A DNA stretch of 64,000 bases from Neodontobutis hainanensis (GCA_024349245.1 JALDNG010001365.1:1-64000), one strand, 5' to 3'; counted from the stretch's first letter, positions 13,725 through 24,153 are shown. Translations and numbers: made by a program. The notes: generated by a model from the letters alone, not told the origin.

Positions 13725-13866
13725 GTGTTGTTCTGTGTGTCCTGCAGGGGCGCTGTGCCCTCAGGCTTTTAGGTTTCTGCAGCACACTGTACACGGTGTT
13801 GACTTGATGTGAGAGATCCATCTGTGAGTTTGAAGCCTCTTGTGGTGGTTTCTCTCTCTTCACAGC
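13725..13866 (-). pseudogene. Possible receptor cytoplasmic-tail exon (ITSM-like), U0
   Basis: Minus-strand open frame reading SHQVNTVYSVLQKPK (tyrosine motif codons at 13,777-13,794). T-V-Y-S-V-L fits the loose immunoreceptor tyrosine switch pattern TxYxx[V/I/L]. Such tails occur in Ig-domain receptors of the FCRL/SLAM type. The oddity is orientation: the Ig exon in the same block is on the plus strand. The frame is disrupted here by one missing G in the 'ctgcagggg' run compared with U1/U2. A chance open frame cannot be excluded. Confidence 0.35.
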
Positions 13867-13880
13867 GAGCCTTTAACTTT

Positions 13881-16680
13881 GTCCCAGTTACTTTCTGACC
13901 CCTTCTGGAGCAGACACATGTCTCTTATCTTTAACTAGATCGTTCCTGTGTGCATTAAACTAATCATTATGTTTTCTTTTTCCTATTAATATGTTCATAG
14001 ATATAATATATATAAATCCTTGATTATAAACCTTAAAACACAACATTAACTCATCATGCATAAATGAGTAACTAAATAAGTATACAAGAATAAAACACAT
14101 AATATCAAAAATATTACACAACAGGATATGTCACAGCACATTGACAAAGCACCAACCTGGGACCAGGTTTTGGGACTGCTGGCCAATGTGACCAGTTGAT
14201 CCTGCACAGAGGCTGCCGAGTGTGAAAAAGGCCCTGCCATGTCCCTAAGGCTCCTGCAGCCAGCCTCCCTTCTCCTGAAGCAGGTCTCTGGTGGAGCGCA
14301 GGAGAAGTGACAGCCTATGATCCTCTCATTTACAACCTTTATCCACAGTTTTGTTCACTCTGACTTCTTCTGAGCTTTCCTTCTCTTCATATTGTTTGTT
14401 ACAAAATAAAGTTCCTTTGAAGAATTGTGTTGTTTGTTTTTTTAGAAACTTAACTTTCATTCTGTTGATCCTGTTGTAACATGTTACTTTAAACAGTTTT
14501 GTTTTTGCAATGTTTTGATTATTTTTAAACACTTTGATGGATTATTATTATTAATTTATATATTTAACAATAGATGTGTTTACTTTTATATTATGTAACT
14601 TTTTTGTAATTGCTTAGACCTTAATTTGCTTAATGTCACAAATTTAAAAACTGGACACCCATTGAGCAAAAGTACCACCTTCTCACATTTGGAGCCACCA
14701 GAACCTTTTAACCTTTCAATAAAAGTTCAAATCAATAGTGTTATATTTTGTAAATGTTTTGTTTGACTAGAAAGAGCAAGCACAAACCAGAGGTACCTGT
14801 TCCACACTGGGTGGGTGGATGCCTTATGTCTACGTTTCAAGTCAAATTTACTTTTGAAAGATCCATAACTGTTAATTTAAAACTCAAAATGACTTTATTA
14901 TTCCCTGTAACAGGTCGTTAACGTAATGTATAAATGCACAGCGCACTGAACATGTCACTGAGCACTTTAAAGATACACTTAGCACTTTTAAAGAACACAT
15001 CACTTTATACAAAATCAAAGTTGCACTTAAATAAAGACATCGCACATGATTGTATAAATAAGAGAAGAAACAATTAGAACTTGTATCGAGAAAAGTGAGT
15101 GTGTTTTAAATGTGCATTTAGTTATATGTCCAGGTTTCTGGCCAAAAAGACCCCAGAGAAACAAACACACTAAAAGGTTCCGGGTCAGACCAAGGCAGGG
15201 AATGTGAGGGAAAACAAAGTGGGTTGTGAATGGTTTAGGGGTTTCAGTGAGTACAAGTCTTTGGTTTTTAGGGTTTGTAAATCGTATTTGTTTTTACATA
15301 TGGTCTATGGTTTAGGCTTATTTCAAAGAGAATTCTAACATAGTTATTGTTAATAACTTTTAAGGGTTTTAATGTTTTTACCCAGTTATTTGAGCAGATG
15401 TTATAAACATTTTTGTTCTGCTGCTGGAGAGGACTGAACTCCACCAGCCTCCATTGCACTTTTGCACATTGTGCACTTTGATATTTATTAGAAAAGAAGC
15501 TTCTGTTTTCTGCTCATTATTACTTTTAATTCACAAACGTCCAGCCACTTCCCAGTCAGCCTACGTAACAAACCCCTTTAATTCCCCTTTAATGGAAATT
15601 CAGTTGTTAGGGCTCTTCAAATGAGTTAAGGCAGAATTCTTCATCTTCCACAGACTGACTAATGGTAGAGTCTTATGGCAGTCAGAAAGAAGGAGTCCTT
15701 GTGTTGTTCTGTCCTGCAGCTCACTGATCTCAGACGTCCACTTGCTGCTCTCTCTTTTCCTCAGACTGTGGTCCCTGAACTAAAATGAGTTGGACATCCC
15801 TCCAACTCAGTTACATGAGCCTCGTTTCCACTGGAGCAGTATGGGGCAGGTCGGGTCAAAGGTATCTGACCCACCAGATGCACTTTGTCTTTAGAAGAGC
15901 GGCTAGTTTCCTTGTTTGATGTAAATCATCAAAAAGAATGTAATAAACTGAAAAATTTAAAATTTATGATTTTTAGGCTCTGTAGGTGGTGTGTGGTTAA
16001 AAGTAACACAGTGTTAAAGAAGAAAATTAGAGATCAGAGATTATTATTATAGTAATTATTTAATTATTCATATTTACAAACATAAACATATGTACAAAAT
16101 AATTTATAATCAACTTATTAAAATGAATGAATGAATAAATGGATGAATAAACGAATTAATGAATAAATGAATAAATGAATGAATTAATGACATTAATAAT
16201 TGATTCTAGTCATTCTGGTGGCTCCTAGTCAACGTGCTGCCTCTGATACACCTCCTGTTCCAATAAAAGACAGGCTAGTTATGCACGTTATAATTGAATT
16301 TTCAACAAAACAAGCTGGATCTTTAAAACTCTATCCTCTCTATAATATGACCCTGAAGTACACGTTTGAGACTGACTGAGGACTACACTCAGAGCTTAAA
16401 ACAAGTCCCTTGTTATTTTTGTGACCTTTTAAACCACAATACAACATAATAATAATAAAAAAACATTTGACTTGTAGATGTGATGTGTGCTTTTGGACTT
16501 ACATCCCTACTCTCCTCTTGGGCCTGTATAATGGGCCACAATAAGGTTCACCAGAACAAACTGGGCTATTATTACTAAAGTAATAATGCACAGGGGGCCA
16601 GCCCAGGACAAGTAGGTTGCACAGTTTATGTCACCTGGTCAACACTTCCTCAAAGTATCCTTTAACAAATCAATGAAAAA
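13881..16680. other. AT-rich stretch without a recognised gene
   Basis: No convincing coding sequence, RNA gene or transposon end was recognised. A short non-AT-rich patch at about 14,150-14,320 (minus strand reads LRSTRDLLQEKGGWLQEP, then a stop) could be an eroded exon, but I do not recognise it. Confidence 0.5.
16118..16200. repeat. (AATG/AATA)n simple repeat
   Basis: Tetranucleotide-rich tract of interspersed 'aatg', 'aata' and 'gatg' units over about 80 bp. Confidence 0.8.
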
Positions 16681-16775
16681 ACTTAGACATCAAAAATCAC
16701 GGTAGAATTAAAAATATTGTAGATTAATATATATATATTTAGTAAATATTGGGTTACAAAGCAGACCAGGCTCAC

Positions 16776-16884
16776 CTGAAACACAGTGAGCATCGACCAC
16801 AGGATGGAGTCAAAGTTTATCCGTTTATGCACATCTTCTGTGGCAAAGATGAATTTCGATCCAAAGCAGTGCATCCCCAGTAGA
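16776..16884 (-). pseudogene. T-type-like Ca channel exon: S5 end and pore helix
   Basis: Minus-strand exon-like segment with a TTCAAG acceptor and a CAG|GTGAGC donor. It encodes LLGMHCFGSKF at the start and INFDSILWSMLTVFQ at the end. These match the S5-to-pore region of a voltage-gated calcium channel alpha-1 subunit, closest by eye to domain II of T-type channels (family pattern GMHLFGCKF ... NFDSLLWAIVTVFQ). It splices in phase with the exon at 16,959-17,224. The selectivity-filter residues would be in the next exon, which I could not find. Confidence 0.65.
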
Positions 16885-16958
16885 CTTGAATAACAGAGAC
16901 ATAGTCAGTAAACCTGCACTCGTAGAACCTCTATCTCTCTATTCTGAGAAGTACTTGC

Positions 16959-17224
16959 CTGAAAACAAAAATGAAAAGCAGCAACAGGGACCAGAGTGGA
17001 ATGGCATCTTTCATGGACTTTATTAGAACTAGAATTAGTTTCCTCAGGTTAGGATGGGACTTAATGAGGCGCACTAGACGCAGCAAACGAAAGACACGCA
17101 GCACCGCATCGAAACAGTTCCACTTGTTTCACAGATAACTCTGTTTATGACCAAAGACTCCGTGAGCCAACACATTCATACTGGTTTCAATCACAAAGAA
17201 GCTGAAGAAAGAGTAATCCAGAAT
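16959..17224 (-). pseudogene. T-type-like Ca channel exon: S2-S5 with S4 sensor
   Basis: Minus-strand segment from acceptor GACCAG to a GC-type donor (CAG|GCAAGT). It reads an S2-like FFVIETSMNVLAHGVFG, then NKWNCFDAVL. Next comes an S4 voltage-sensor pattern with basic residues every third position (RVFRLLRLVRLIK), then an S5 segment, IPLWSLLLLFIFVF. Joining to the 16,776-16,884 exon rebuilds a serine codon across the splice, giving the family's F-S-L-L-G-M-H order. One in-frame TGA precedes NKWNC, and S3 appears to be missing, so the copy is probably dead. No channel exons follow in the expected places. Confidence 0.65.
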
Positions 17225-18040
17225 CTGGTCGAACAAAAATACAAGAGGAAAAGAGGAAGCAACCTTAACATTCCTTTAAGAACTGCCACACATTATAATG
17301 ACTGTCTTTCAGAGTGATTGTATTTTGATCTCTCACTCAACAATGTGTTTTATTATCCTTTAACAAATCAATGAAAAAACTTAGACATCAAAAATTAAAA
17401 ATATTGTAGATTAATAAATGTAATAACAAAGTAGTAACTAGTAATGGCTCTCTAATTAAAACAAAAGTATGGCTTGTTCTCAGGCAACATCATGGCTGGC
17501 ACTGCTGTGGAAATACAGTTACAGTAAATCAGCAAACATTTAGCCACATATAATCAATAAATTAAAAAATTCAGTGATTGGATTTTTGTGTTTTGTTGCA
17601 TCCTATTATTTCGTTGAATGATAGGCCATCAACTGACTGAGAACAGGCTATACATCAGCTTAATATGTTTTTAATGTTTTCCATTTTTGCCAGTTACTTA
17701 TTGTTGCTCTGTGCATTTCATGGCTCAGAAACAAAAGCCCCATCTGTTCAAAACGTCACAGCAAAAGAGATTATAATATTTTCAGCAAAGTCAGGTCTGA
17801 TGCAGACTTGAGGAAGTGTGAATAAAAGGTTCAATGGAGTCTGATAGAGAGCGTTACTGCAGCATTGGGGCACCCTTCACACATGTACCACTCGGAGGAC
17901 AGGGCCATACATTTCTTGGCACGTGGAATACCATGACATCATTACACTTCAAGCTGTTTTTGCAATGTTTATGTTGTTGAACTGATAACTTTGATTAGAA
18001 AACTTACACAACTGCAAACTATTGTGGAACGTTACTTACT
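17225..18040. other. Unassigned AT-rich sequence
   Basis: No gene seen. A stretch near 17,357-17,415 repeats part of 16,660-16,720 ('cctttaacaaatcaatgaaaaaac' region), indicating a small local duplication of intronic sequence. Confidence 0.5.
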
Positions 18041-18450
18041 ATTTATTTAGCTGATGTTTTTATCCAAAGCGACTTACATTAAGCTTCAATTCACCAGTGT
18101 TACAGCTGGAACACCACTGGGGGCAAGGAGTGTCTTTCCCAAGGACACAACGACAGTATAAACCAGAGGTGGGGGACTCGAGTCACATGACTTGACTCGA
18201 GTCTGACTCAGTCACAATTTTCGGGACTTGCGACTTGCTTGATTAAAGTATGAAAATGACTTGACTTGACTTTGACTTGAGAAAAAGTTACTTGAGACTT
18301 GACTTGACTTGAAGTGGAAGACTCGACAATGACTTGAACCTATAAAAAACAAACAGCAATAAAATGTATTAAAAATATATAATTATTGTGGCGTCAGCGC
18401 CACTAATCAGTGTCTGTGCCTTTGGCGCTGCACAATTCAAACCGCCAAAC

Positions 18451-18629
18451 ATGGAAGACGCTAGTAATGTTGGTCGAGCTCACAAATAGTCTTGTTTGGC
18501 TACAAGGACTTTGGACTGGACCGTGACAATAAAAAGATTTGCCAGATGCAAAATATGCAACTCCAGAATATCCGACACCACAACCACAACGTCAAATTTC
18601 ATTCGACATTTCAAGAACCACAAGGAACG
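18451..18629 (+). pseudogene. hAT transposase exon 1 (BED zinc finger), broken
   Basis: Starts at ATG 18,451 (MEDASNVGRAHK) and hits a TAG at 18,487, but the same frame resumes as CKICNSRISD (from 18,547) and ends HFKNHKER. This gives a C-x2-C ... H-x4-H BED-type zinc finger, the N-terminal DNA-binding domain of many hAT transposases. An aromatic/Asp segment typical of the BED start (KDFGLDRDNK) is in another frame just upstream, so at least one frameshift and one stop are present. The donor is CG|GTAAGA at 18,630, phase 2, which matches the acceptor at 20,349/20,350. Confidence 0.75.
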
Positions 18630-20349
18630 GTAAGAAATGCATCTCTTTCTAGTTAGTTTCACTTAGATCTATAACGATTACTAATGTAATGAATTTAGCT
18701 TTTATAATTCGGCATATTTTTTCTTACTAGAAAGCAACTAGAGCATTATCATTACTGATACGTCATAATTAACGTTATTGGGTAATTTGGCTATAACAGT
18801 AACGTAGCCTGAATAATAATGTTGATAGACATTATAAATTTATTACATGTAGTCTATAATGTCTGTATTAAAAGTGTCTGTGGACTGTGTGTGGAAACTA
18901 AAAGGCTTATACCATACTGCGTGACAGGCTAACATGGAGGCTAGCACCTTATCACTAGCACCTACAGAGTTTCTTTTTTTGGTACAGACAAGAAATAATT
19001 ACAGCACAATTACATATTAGGCAGTTTATCAGTCACAATAATTAATTTATAAGGTTATTATTAGCCCTTATGCTTAACCCTCTTAGCGCCAAAGTCGCAA
19101 AATTGCAACTTAACTGGAAAAAACAGCCGCTACTTCCGGTTTATGTGCTAAATTATGCTTCCACTCCCTTCCACCAGATGCCAGACATCCTTTAGTTTGT
19201 GGCTAGTCTACTATTACCATGTGTGTTGCCATTAAAACATTTGTAGAAGACTTCAAACTCGCGTGTCAGAGTATTCACAATCTAACTTATGGTCTCAGTG
19301 GGACTGTCAGGACCGGCGCAATAGAAGCCTCATTCTCTACACTCGAGCTTGTAAACGCTAAAATGACAAATAAAAAAACACCTGTGATGAAGCTTTGGCT
19401 TTAGTAATGGCTGACTCTGGCGCGATAGTGACAAGGAGTTTGTGAATAATGCGGTCTCTATTGACAGCTGTTTGGGACAAATACGTGTTGTTCATTTTGA
19501 AACTTTACCCAGTCGAGGAGAGAATGGGCTAAACCGAGTCAGCGCGAATGCGCAGATCAACGCAGTGATACTAAAAAGTGTATGTGGCATGGCATAGTTG
19601 TAGATGTGCTGTGCCTCATTAGAGGCACAGCACATCTACAACTATGCCATTTGGATAAAAACAGATAAAGCTACTTCAACCAAACACCTACAGTACATGT
19701 TTTTATTTCTCAGATCTATTTTCATACGTTTTACTAGTTATGGTGTAATAGAAGTTGTTGTTGTACTGTAGTTTACTAATTTTGCTTTACAAGTTACTGT
19801 TATTAATAATTCAATTTCAGAAAAAGACAGAAAAAAGAAAAATATATTATAACATTTTAATTAGTCTGTATGTACTGTAAATAACATAACTGCAATATAT
19901 AATGCCATGGTATGCCAATAGATGCATACACTTATTTCATTCATATATTTTGGGTCATACCTGACATTTTTCTAGTTTAGAGAAGTACTCTATTTCTTAT
20001 CATTTTCAAATCACACAGATCTCAGAAATCTGTATTTTTAAAAATAAACCCTTGCGCCTAAAGACAAGACATTAAAAGAAAAGAGTTTTACATTCTAACA
20101 GTAACTTGCATAAAAGTATTTACATTTCTGTAAAAACATATGAAACTGTGTGAATGCTGGAACCAAACTTTATGTGAATACGTATACGAATCAGTAAATT
20201 ATCATTTTTAAATTAATTTATATTTTCCTTAAATTGCAGTATTTAAAAAAATAAAGAATGTTTGCATACAAAAATATATATATATTTATTTTTGTTTTAA
20301 TGTGTACAGTTAATGTTCACAGTTTTCCCTAATTTTTTAATCCATGCAG
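18630..20349 (+). other. First intron of the hAT transposase
   Basis: GTAAGA at 18,630 to ATGCAG ending at 20,349. The 1.7-kb sequence is AT-rich with no recognised gene. The short open frame at 19,219-19,404 has no recognisable domain. The intron contains the perfect palindrome listed below. Confidence 0.65.
19589..19650. repeat. Perfect 29-bp-stem hairpin, 4-nt loop
   Basis: Left arm 19,589-19,617, loop ATTA, right arm 19,622-19,650. The arms are exact reverse complements (arm starts ATGGCATAGTTGTAG). It lies in intron 1 of the hAT transposase. Confidence 0.95.
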
Positions 20350-21735
20350 ATATGATGAATATCTCAAATCCAAGATACACTGCAGCGATCTACAGCAGCC
20401 ATGCATGTCACAGTTCATTGTGCCCCAGTCTACTACATATCCAGTCAACCATCCTCATCAAAAGGCCATTACAGAAGCAATAATATCTGATCTGATCATT
20501 AATTGCAACATGCCCCTGTCTATCACTGACAACAGGCACTTCATTCACTTTCTCTCCATTATGGACACAAAATATACTGCAGTGAGCCGCAGAACCATCA
20601 CCTCAAGACTTGACACTGTGGTGTCTGAGAGACAATCAAAACTAATAAGTGAAATGGCCACAGTTGAAAATCTGTCTGTCACAGTGGACATTTGGTCAGA
20701 CAGAAGAATGAGAGGCTACCTTGGTGTCACCGCTCACTGGATGAACACTGCAGCAGATTACGTTGAAATCTCATCTACTAGCTTGCAACCGGTTCAAGGG
20801 GTCACATACAGGAGAGAGAATTTGTGAAGAATTTGAACAAATATGTGATCAGTATAAAATCAAACAAAAGATTGATCATATAATTTGTGACAATGCACCA
20901 AATATGAAGAAGGCATTCACCACATGTTTTCCCAGTTCAGCTGAAGCAGATGAGGATGATGACTGCCTGGATGATGCAGAACTTCGGAATGCCCTTCCAG
21001 TGGATGAAGAGGAGAAGCTGAATGAGACCTTGACCTCCAAAAGTCAGCATAGACTACAGTGCTTTGCACACACACTACAATTGGTTGTTGGTGATGGTCT
21101 TAAAGAGACCAGGGCTGTTAGTTCGGCTCTGGCTAAAGCGTCGCGGATCAGTTCTCTGCTCCACACAAGTACTTCTTTTAAGGAGGAATTTGAGAAAGAA
21201 TTTGGCCAACGTGGAGTCCCTGCTTCTGTTGTTACTCGATGGAATTCAACTTTCCGACAGCTGAAGTCCTTGCTTAGCTGTGACTACCAAACTTTGTGCA
21301 AGGTCTTGGACGTTAGAGGGCACAGAGAGACTATTTTCACTCTAAGAGAGTGGGCTCAGATTAAAGAACTGGTCAGCATTCTGATGCCCTTTGCTGATGC
21401 CACTGATCTCACTCAGGGAGAGAAAGTTGTAACCATAAGTGCTGTGATTCCATGTGTTCTCTCTCTCAACAATCACTTGGAAAACCAGAAAGAAGGAACA
21501 CAATACTTGGTCAACCTAATCCACAGTCTTCAAAGATCACTGCAGAGAAGATTCAAAGGCATCTTTGTCAATGTAAAAATGTCTCATACAGATCCCAATG
21601 AAGGAATCCTGCCATTCTCTGATCCTGTTTATGTCAAAGCAGCTGTTCTTGATCCAGCCTTTGGGGTTATGTGGATAGAGCATGATGTATTGGTTGATGA
21701 CAAGCTGAAGGAGCAGTTGACCATGGAAGTAAAAA
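20350..21735 (+). pseudogene. hAT transposase exon 2 (catalytic domain), one frameshift
   Basis: From acceptor ATGCAG the frame reads YDEYLKSKIHCSD and runs through VTVDIWSDRRMRGYLGVTAHW, which includes the first catalytic-region Asp. At about 20,762 the frame shifts by one. The second frame continues LLACNRFKGSHTGERI, then IICDNAPNMKKAF (second catalytic Asp motif), an acidic insertion, HTLQLVVGDGL and VVTRWNST, all typical of hAT transposases of the ZBED group. It ends at a donor AAAAA|GTAAGT at 21,736. The break is a single-base gain (or 2-base loss) relative to an open gene. It may be decay or a sequence error. Confidence 0.85.
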
Positions 21736-21852
21736 GTAAGTAATAGGCTAATTTTAGAATTAGACCCCATACTTGTAAATACTACATTATTAGTAGTATT
21801 TTATTTATTTATTTCAGAAATTGGAAGTGCTGCACAATAAAGTTTATTGTTT

Positions 21853-21913
21853 ATCAAGACTGCAAACGTTTAATGGTTTATTGAATAAACCATTAAAAGT
21901 TTGCAGTCTTGAT
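21853..21913. repeat. 30-bp-stem hairpin, 1-nt loop, one mismatch
   Basis: Left arm 21,853-21,882 and right arm 21,884-21,913 are reverse complements except for one position (G versus T in the arm around 'gcaaacgttt'). The single-base spacer is G at 21,883. It is in the second intron of the hAT transposase. Confidence 0.93.
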
Positions 21914-22004
21914 TTAAACACCAAAGTAATCTTATTCCTAAATGACAATGTTCAATGTACGATCACAGCAAACAAAAAAAATTGCATTGGCACTACTGCT
22001 GGCC

Positions 22005-22347
22005 TAGCCTGGTTCTACCAGACTCTCGTACATTTCATTTGTACAGAGAGTCTGGCCTCGCTCCATTGACAAGCGTTTACTTCCTTGTATGCGGGAACTC
22101 TGTTGAAGTTTAAAACTATTGGATCTGCCCAGAGTCACTCAGGATGTGCCATAGCCAATCGCTAACGTGTGGTCGTGACGTATGTCATGCGCCGAAACCG
22201 ACTGGAAACAACAAGTCACTCCCTCTGTTCGCTGATTGGTCCTACAAAAAATTGATTTCTGGAAACCTAAGAATATACAGCGATCCCAGACTAAGTACTA
22301 AAGCGAAATGAAATTGAGCGGAAGTGCGTAGGAGCGGAGCCAGGCTA
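22005..22347. mobile_element. MITE, 343 bp, inside hAT intron 2
   Basis: The ends TAGCCTGG...CCAGGCTA are inverted repeats. Flanks carry the direct repeat CTGCTGGCC at 21,996-22,004 and 22,348-22,356, a target duplication of 8-9 bp. Near the left end is an internal hairpin (ccagactctc...gagagtctgg, 22,018-22,055). There is no coding capacity. The duplication size suggests a hAT or Mutator-like parent, and I cannot tell which. Confidence 0.75.
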
Positions 22348-22623
22348 CTGCTGGCCCAGAGAGCAGTTAATTTGTAATATGTATGAATTAAAATGAGACC
22401 TTAAATCATTTATTAAGTTTCTGACTGCTTAAAAAATCTTTTAAATTAAATATATTTTAATAGACTACATCAATTAACATTTTGTCAGAACATTTATTAA
22501 ATGACATAAAACTTATTTTTTATTGTCTATTTAGGAAAAAAATATGATGCTTAATGTATCCAGAATCATGCAACTCTAGAATTTTGTGTATGCTTATTTG
22601 TATTTTACATTTTTGTGTTTTAG

Positions 22624-22991
22624 ATCTGATTCTCCAGGAGGCAGAGCGTACCAATATAAAACAGACAGATCATGGAGATGAAGAAGAGCAAATCAAAGGG
22701 GATAAAACTGGGCTGTTCTTATACCACAAAAAGCAAAAGAAATCTACTCATTTCAGCCCTGCTGCCCAGCTCAACCATTACCTGGACAATTGTGATGGCC
22801 AGAACTGCCTTTTGTTTTGGGGAATGAACAAGGAGAAAATGCCTTCACTTTTCCAAATTGCAATGAGGGTATTAGCTGTGCCTGCTTCAAGTGCACCTGT
22901 TGAGCGTGTGTTCAGTCATGGGGGGATTATTATGAGGCCCCATCGTTCACAACTTAGTCCCATTGTCTTGGCAAATCTTATTTTTGTGTAA
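22624..22991 (+). pseudogene. hAT transposase exon 3 (C-terminal dimerisation domain)
   Basis: The acceptor GTTTTAG at 22,623 gives a phase match to exon 2 (one base plus two). The frame reads LILQEAERTN, an acidic/lysine-rich linker, then FWGMNKEKMPSLFQIAMRVL, then VPASSAPVERVFSHGG. The last is the hallmark hAT C-terminal dimerisation motif containing the catalytic Glu region. The frame ends at TAA directly after LIFV. The family normally continues with K-C-N, and those codons (AAATGCAAC) are present one base out of frame, so the terminal residues are frameshifted. Confidence 0.85.
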
Positions 22992-23593
22992 ATGCAACAA
23001 ATTTTAGACTGTTTCAATTAAACTGAATTAGACAGATTGGATTATACATCTTAGACTCTAAATGTTTTGTGTAAATAACAATTTATTTTATTTTCAGATA
23101 TTAATGTAGCACAGATGTTTACAAATTCATCATTTCTGTGCAAAAATAAATTTGTATTGGAAAAAATTACCTCTTTTTATTTTAGTACTTGACTTGAATT
23201 GACTTGAATTGACTTGAAACTTATCAGGACTCGACTTGACTTGCTTAGGGTGAACCCATGACTTGACTTGACTTGCTTGATTTATCTGAACTGTGACTTG
23301 AGACTTGACTCGAGACTTGATGGTTAAGACTTGAGACTTGCTTGGACTTGACCATGTGTGACTTGTCCCCACCTCTGGTATAAACTGTGAAGAGAGCGGG
23401 AATCGAACCACCAGGGACAACCGCTCTACCACTGAGCCACTAAGCCCCACTTCTGCCACAGTCATTTTCTAAAAACATCCACTTGCTCGGGTGGGTTTTC
23501 TTTGGGTACTCACTAAAGCCCCACTAACATCAAAAACATGCTGGATGCCCCTGGTGGAGAATGCAGATAAGGAATAACTGCTATAAATGTTTA

Positions 23594-23856
23594 CAGCTGC
23601 ACTATGTACATTGATGGAGCAATAACAGTCGTTAGGAATACATGTTTTAGAGCCAGTGCACAGGCAAAGCTATGATTGTGTGCTAGAATTTTCTTTTGTG
23701 TTGTGGATGTGGGCTTGTTCTTGAGTTTGTCTACCATCAAAATGCCGCTCCAGTTGTCTCCTGTGCACAGTATGTAGAGCGTCAGGAGGGCACTGCCAAA
23801 GTTTTGAAAGTTGTAGTAGGGACTCAAGCCGACACATGGATACTCTGGAGTACACT
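23594..23856 (-). pseudogene. T-type-like Ca channel domain IV pore exon
   Basis: Minus strand, acceptor GACTAG then ECTPEYPCVGLSPYYNFQNF, then LLTLYILCTGDNWSGIL. This closely follows the domain IV pore loop of T-type calcium channels (family pattern NFGMAFLTLF...TGDNWNGIM), including the selectivity-filter Asp in TGDNW. After a probable donor at ATG|GTAGAC the open frame runs on to FLTTVIAPSMYIVQL, also family-like, before a stop. It lies 5' (on the minus strand) of the domain-II-like exons at 17 kb, the wrong order for a normal channel gene. Confidence 0.7.
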
Positions 23857-24067
23857 CTAGTCACGAGAAAGATCAAACAATCAATATATGATAATAATAT
23901 AAACAATATACACATTATATTAACAATGTTTTAAATACATACGACAAACACAATATGTTTATAATAATATATGTACTGTGCTAGTGTTTTTGACTGACCA
24001 AGTGACGCAGCATAAACTTCACTGCTCATAAAAGGAACTGTGAATCAACAAAGTTTAGAAGACTTAC

Positions 24068-24153
24068 AGGGTAATGGTCCTCTTTGCGAAGCCCTCTACA
24101 GACCACACCATAATCTCCTGATCCCAGCCATTCTGTGACCAAGTCATTAAACC
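24068..24153 (-). other. Exon-like segment, unidentified
   Basis: Minus-strand 86-bp open segment between GTGTGCAG and CCT|GTAAGT, reading FNDLVTEWLGSGDYGVVCRG. Both splice sites are good. Its phase does not match the domain IV exon downstream, so a link to the calcium channel is unproven. I do not recognise the peptide. Confidence 0.35.

Larger units (their letters stand above)
12724..13880 (+). repeat. Duplicated block copy U0 (partial)
   Basis: Starts at 'cagtcctgggagtcagtg' and matches 44,229-45,377 and 53,931-55,080 in direct orientation. It also matches 60,372-61,370 and about 55,900-56,940 in inverted orientation. It holds the dead Ig exon and the tail-like reading frame. Unlike U1 and U2 it lacks the upstream 2.1-kb transposon. 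It also lacks the hAT-like terminus downstream: at about 13,885 it reads through to 'agttactttctgacc', so it keeps the uninterrupted site. Confidence 0.9.
18164..23377 (+). mobile_element. hAT DNA transposon, 5.2 kb, with 8-bp target duplication
   Basis: The ends are CAGAGGTGGGG... and ...CCCCACCTCTG, imperfect terminal inverted repeats of about 12-13 bp. They are flanked by a perfect 8-bp duplication, GTATAAAC, at 18,156-18,163 and 23,378-23,385. The 8-bp duplication is diagnostic for hAT. Inside are three exons of a BED-finger hAT transposase on the plus strand. About 180 bp next to each end is packed with the motif GACTTG/GACTCGAG, probably transposase-binding subterminal repeats. The first and second introns hold long hairpins and the second also holds a MITE. 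Transposase frames are broken, so it looks non-autonomous now. Confidence 0.92.
18041..23452 (-). mobile_element. tRNA-head SINE split by the hAT insertion
   Basis: Two pieces, 18,041-18,155 and 23,386-23,452, form one SINE when the hAT and one copy of its target duplication are removed. On the minus strand the head (23,452 downward) has GGCTCAGTGGTAGAGCGG and GGTTCGATTCCCG, an A/B-box pair of a tRNA-derived promoter. The tail at 18,041-18,090 has AAGTCGCTTTGGATAAAAAC, the LINE-like 3' tail widespread in fish SINEs. It establishes relative age: the SINE inserted before the hAT. Confidence 0.8.

Noticed and set aside
19219..19404. 61-codon open frame in hAT intron 1
   Set aside because: No domain. 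The phrase GAIEASFSTLE resembles a decayed transposase end only weakly, and splice logic skips it.
23130..23465. 111-codon minus frame rich in SQV/KSSQ
   Set aside because: It is the translation of the hAT subterminal GACTTG repeats and the SINE.
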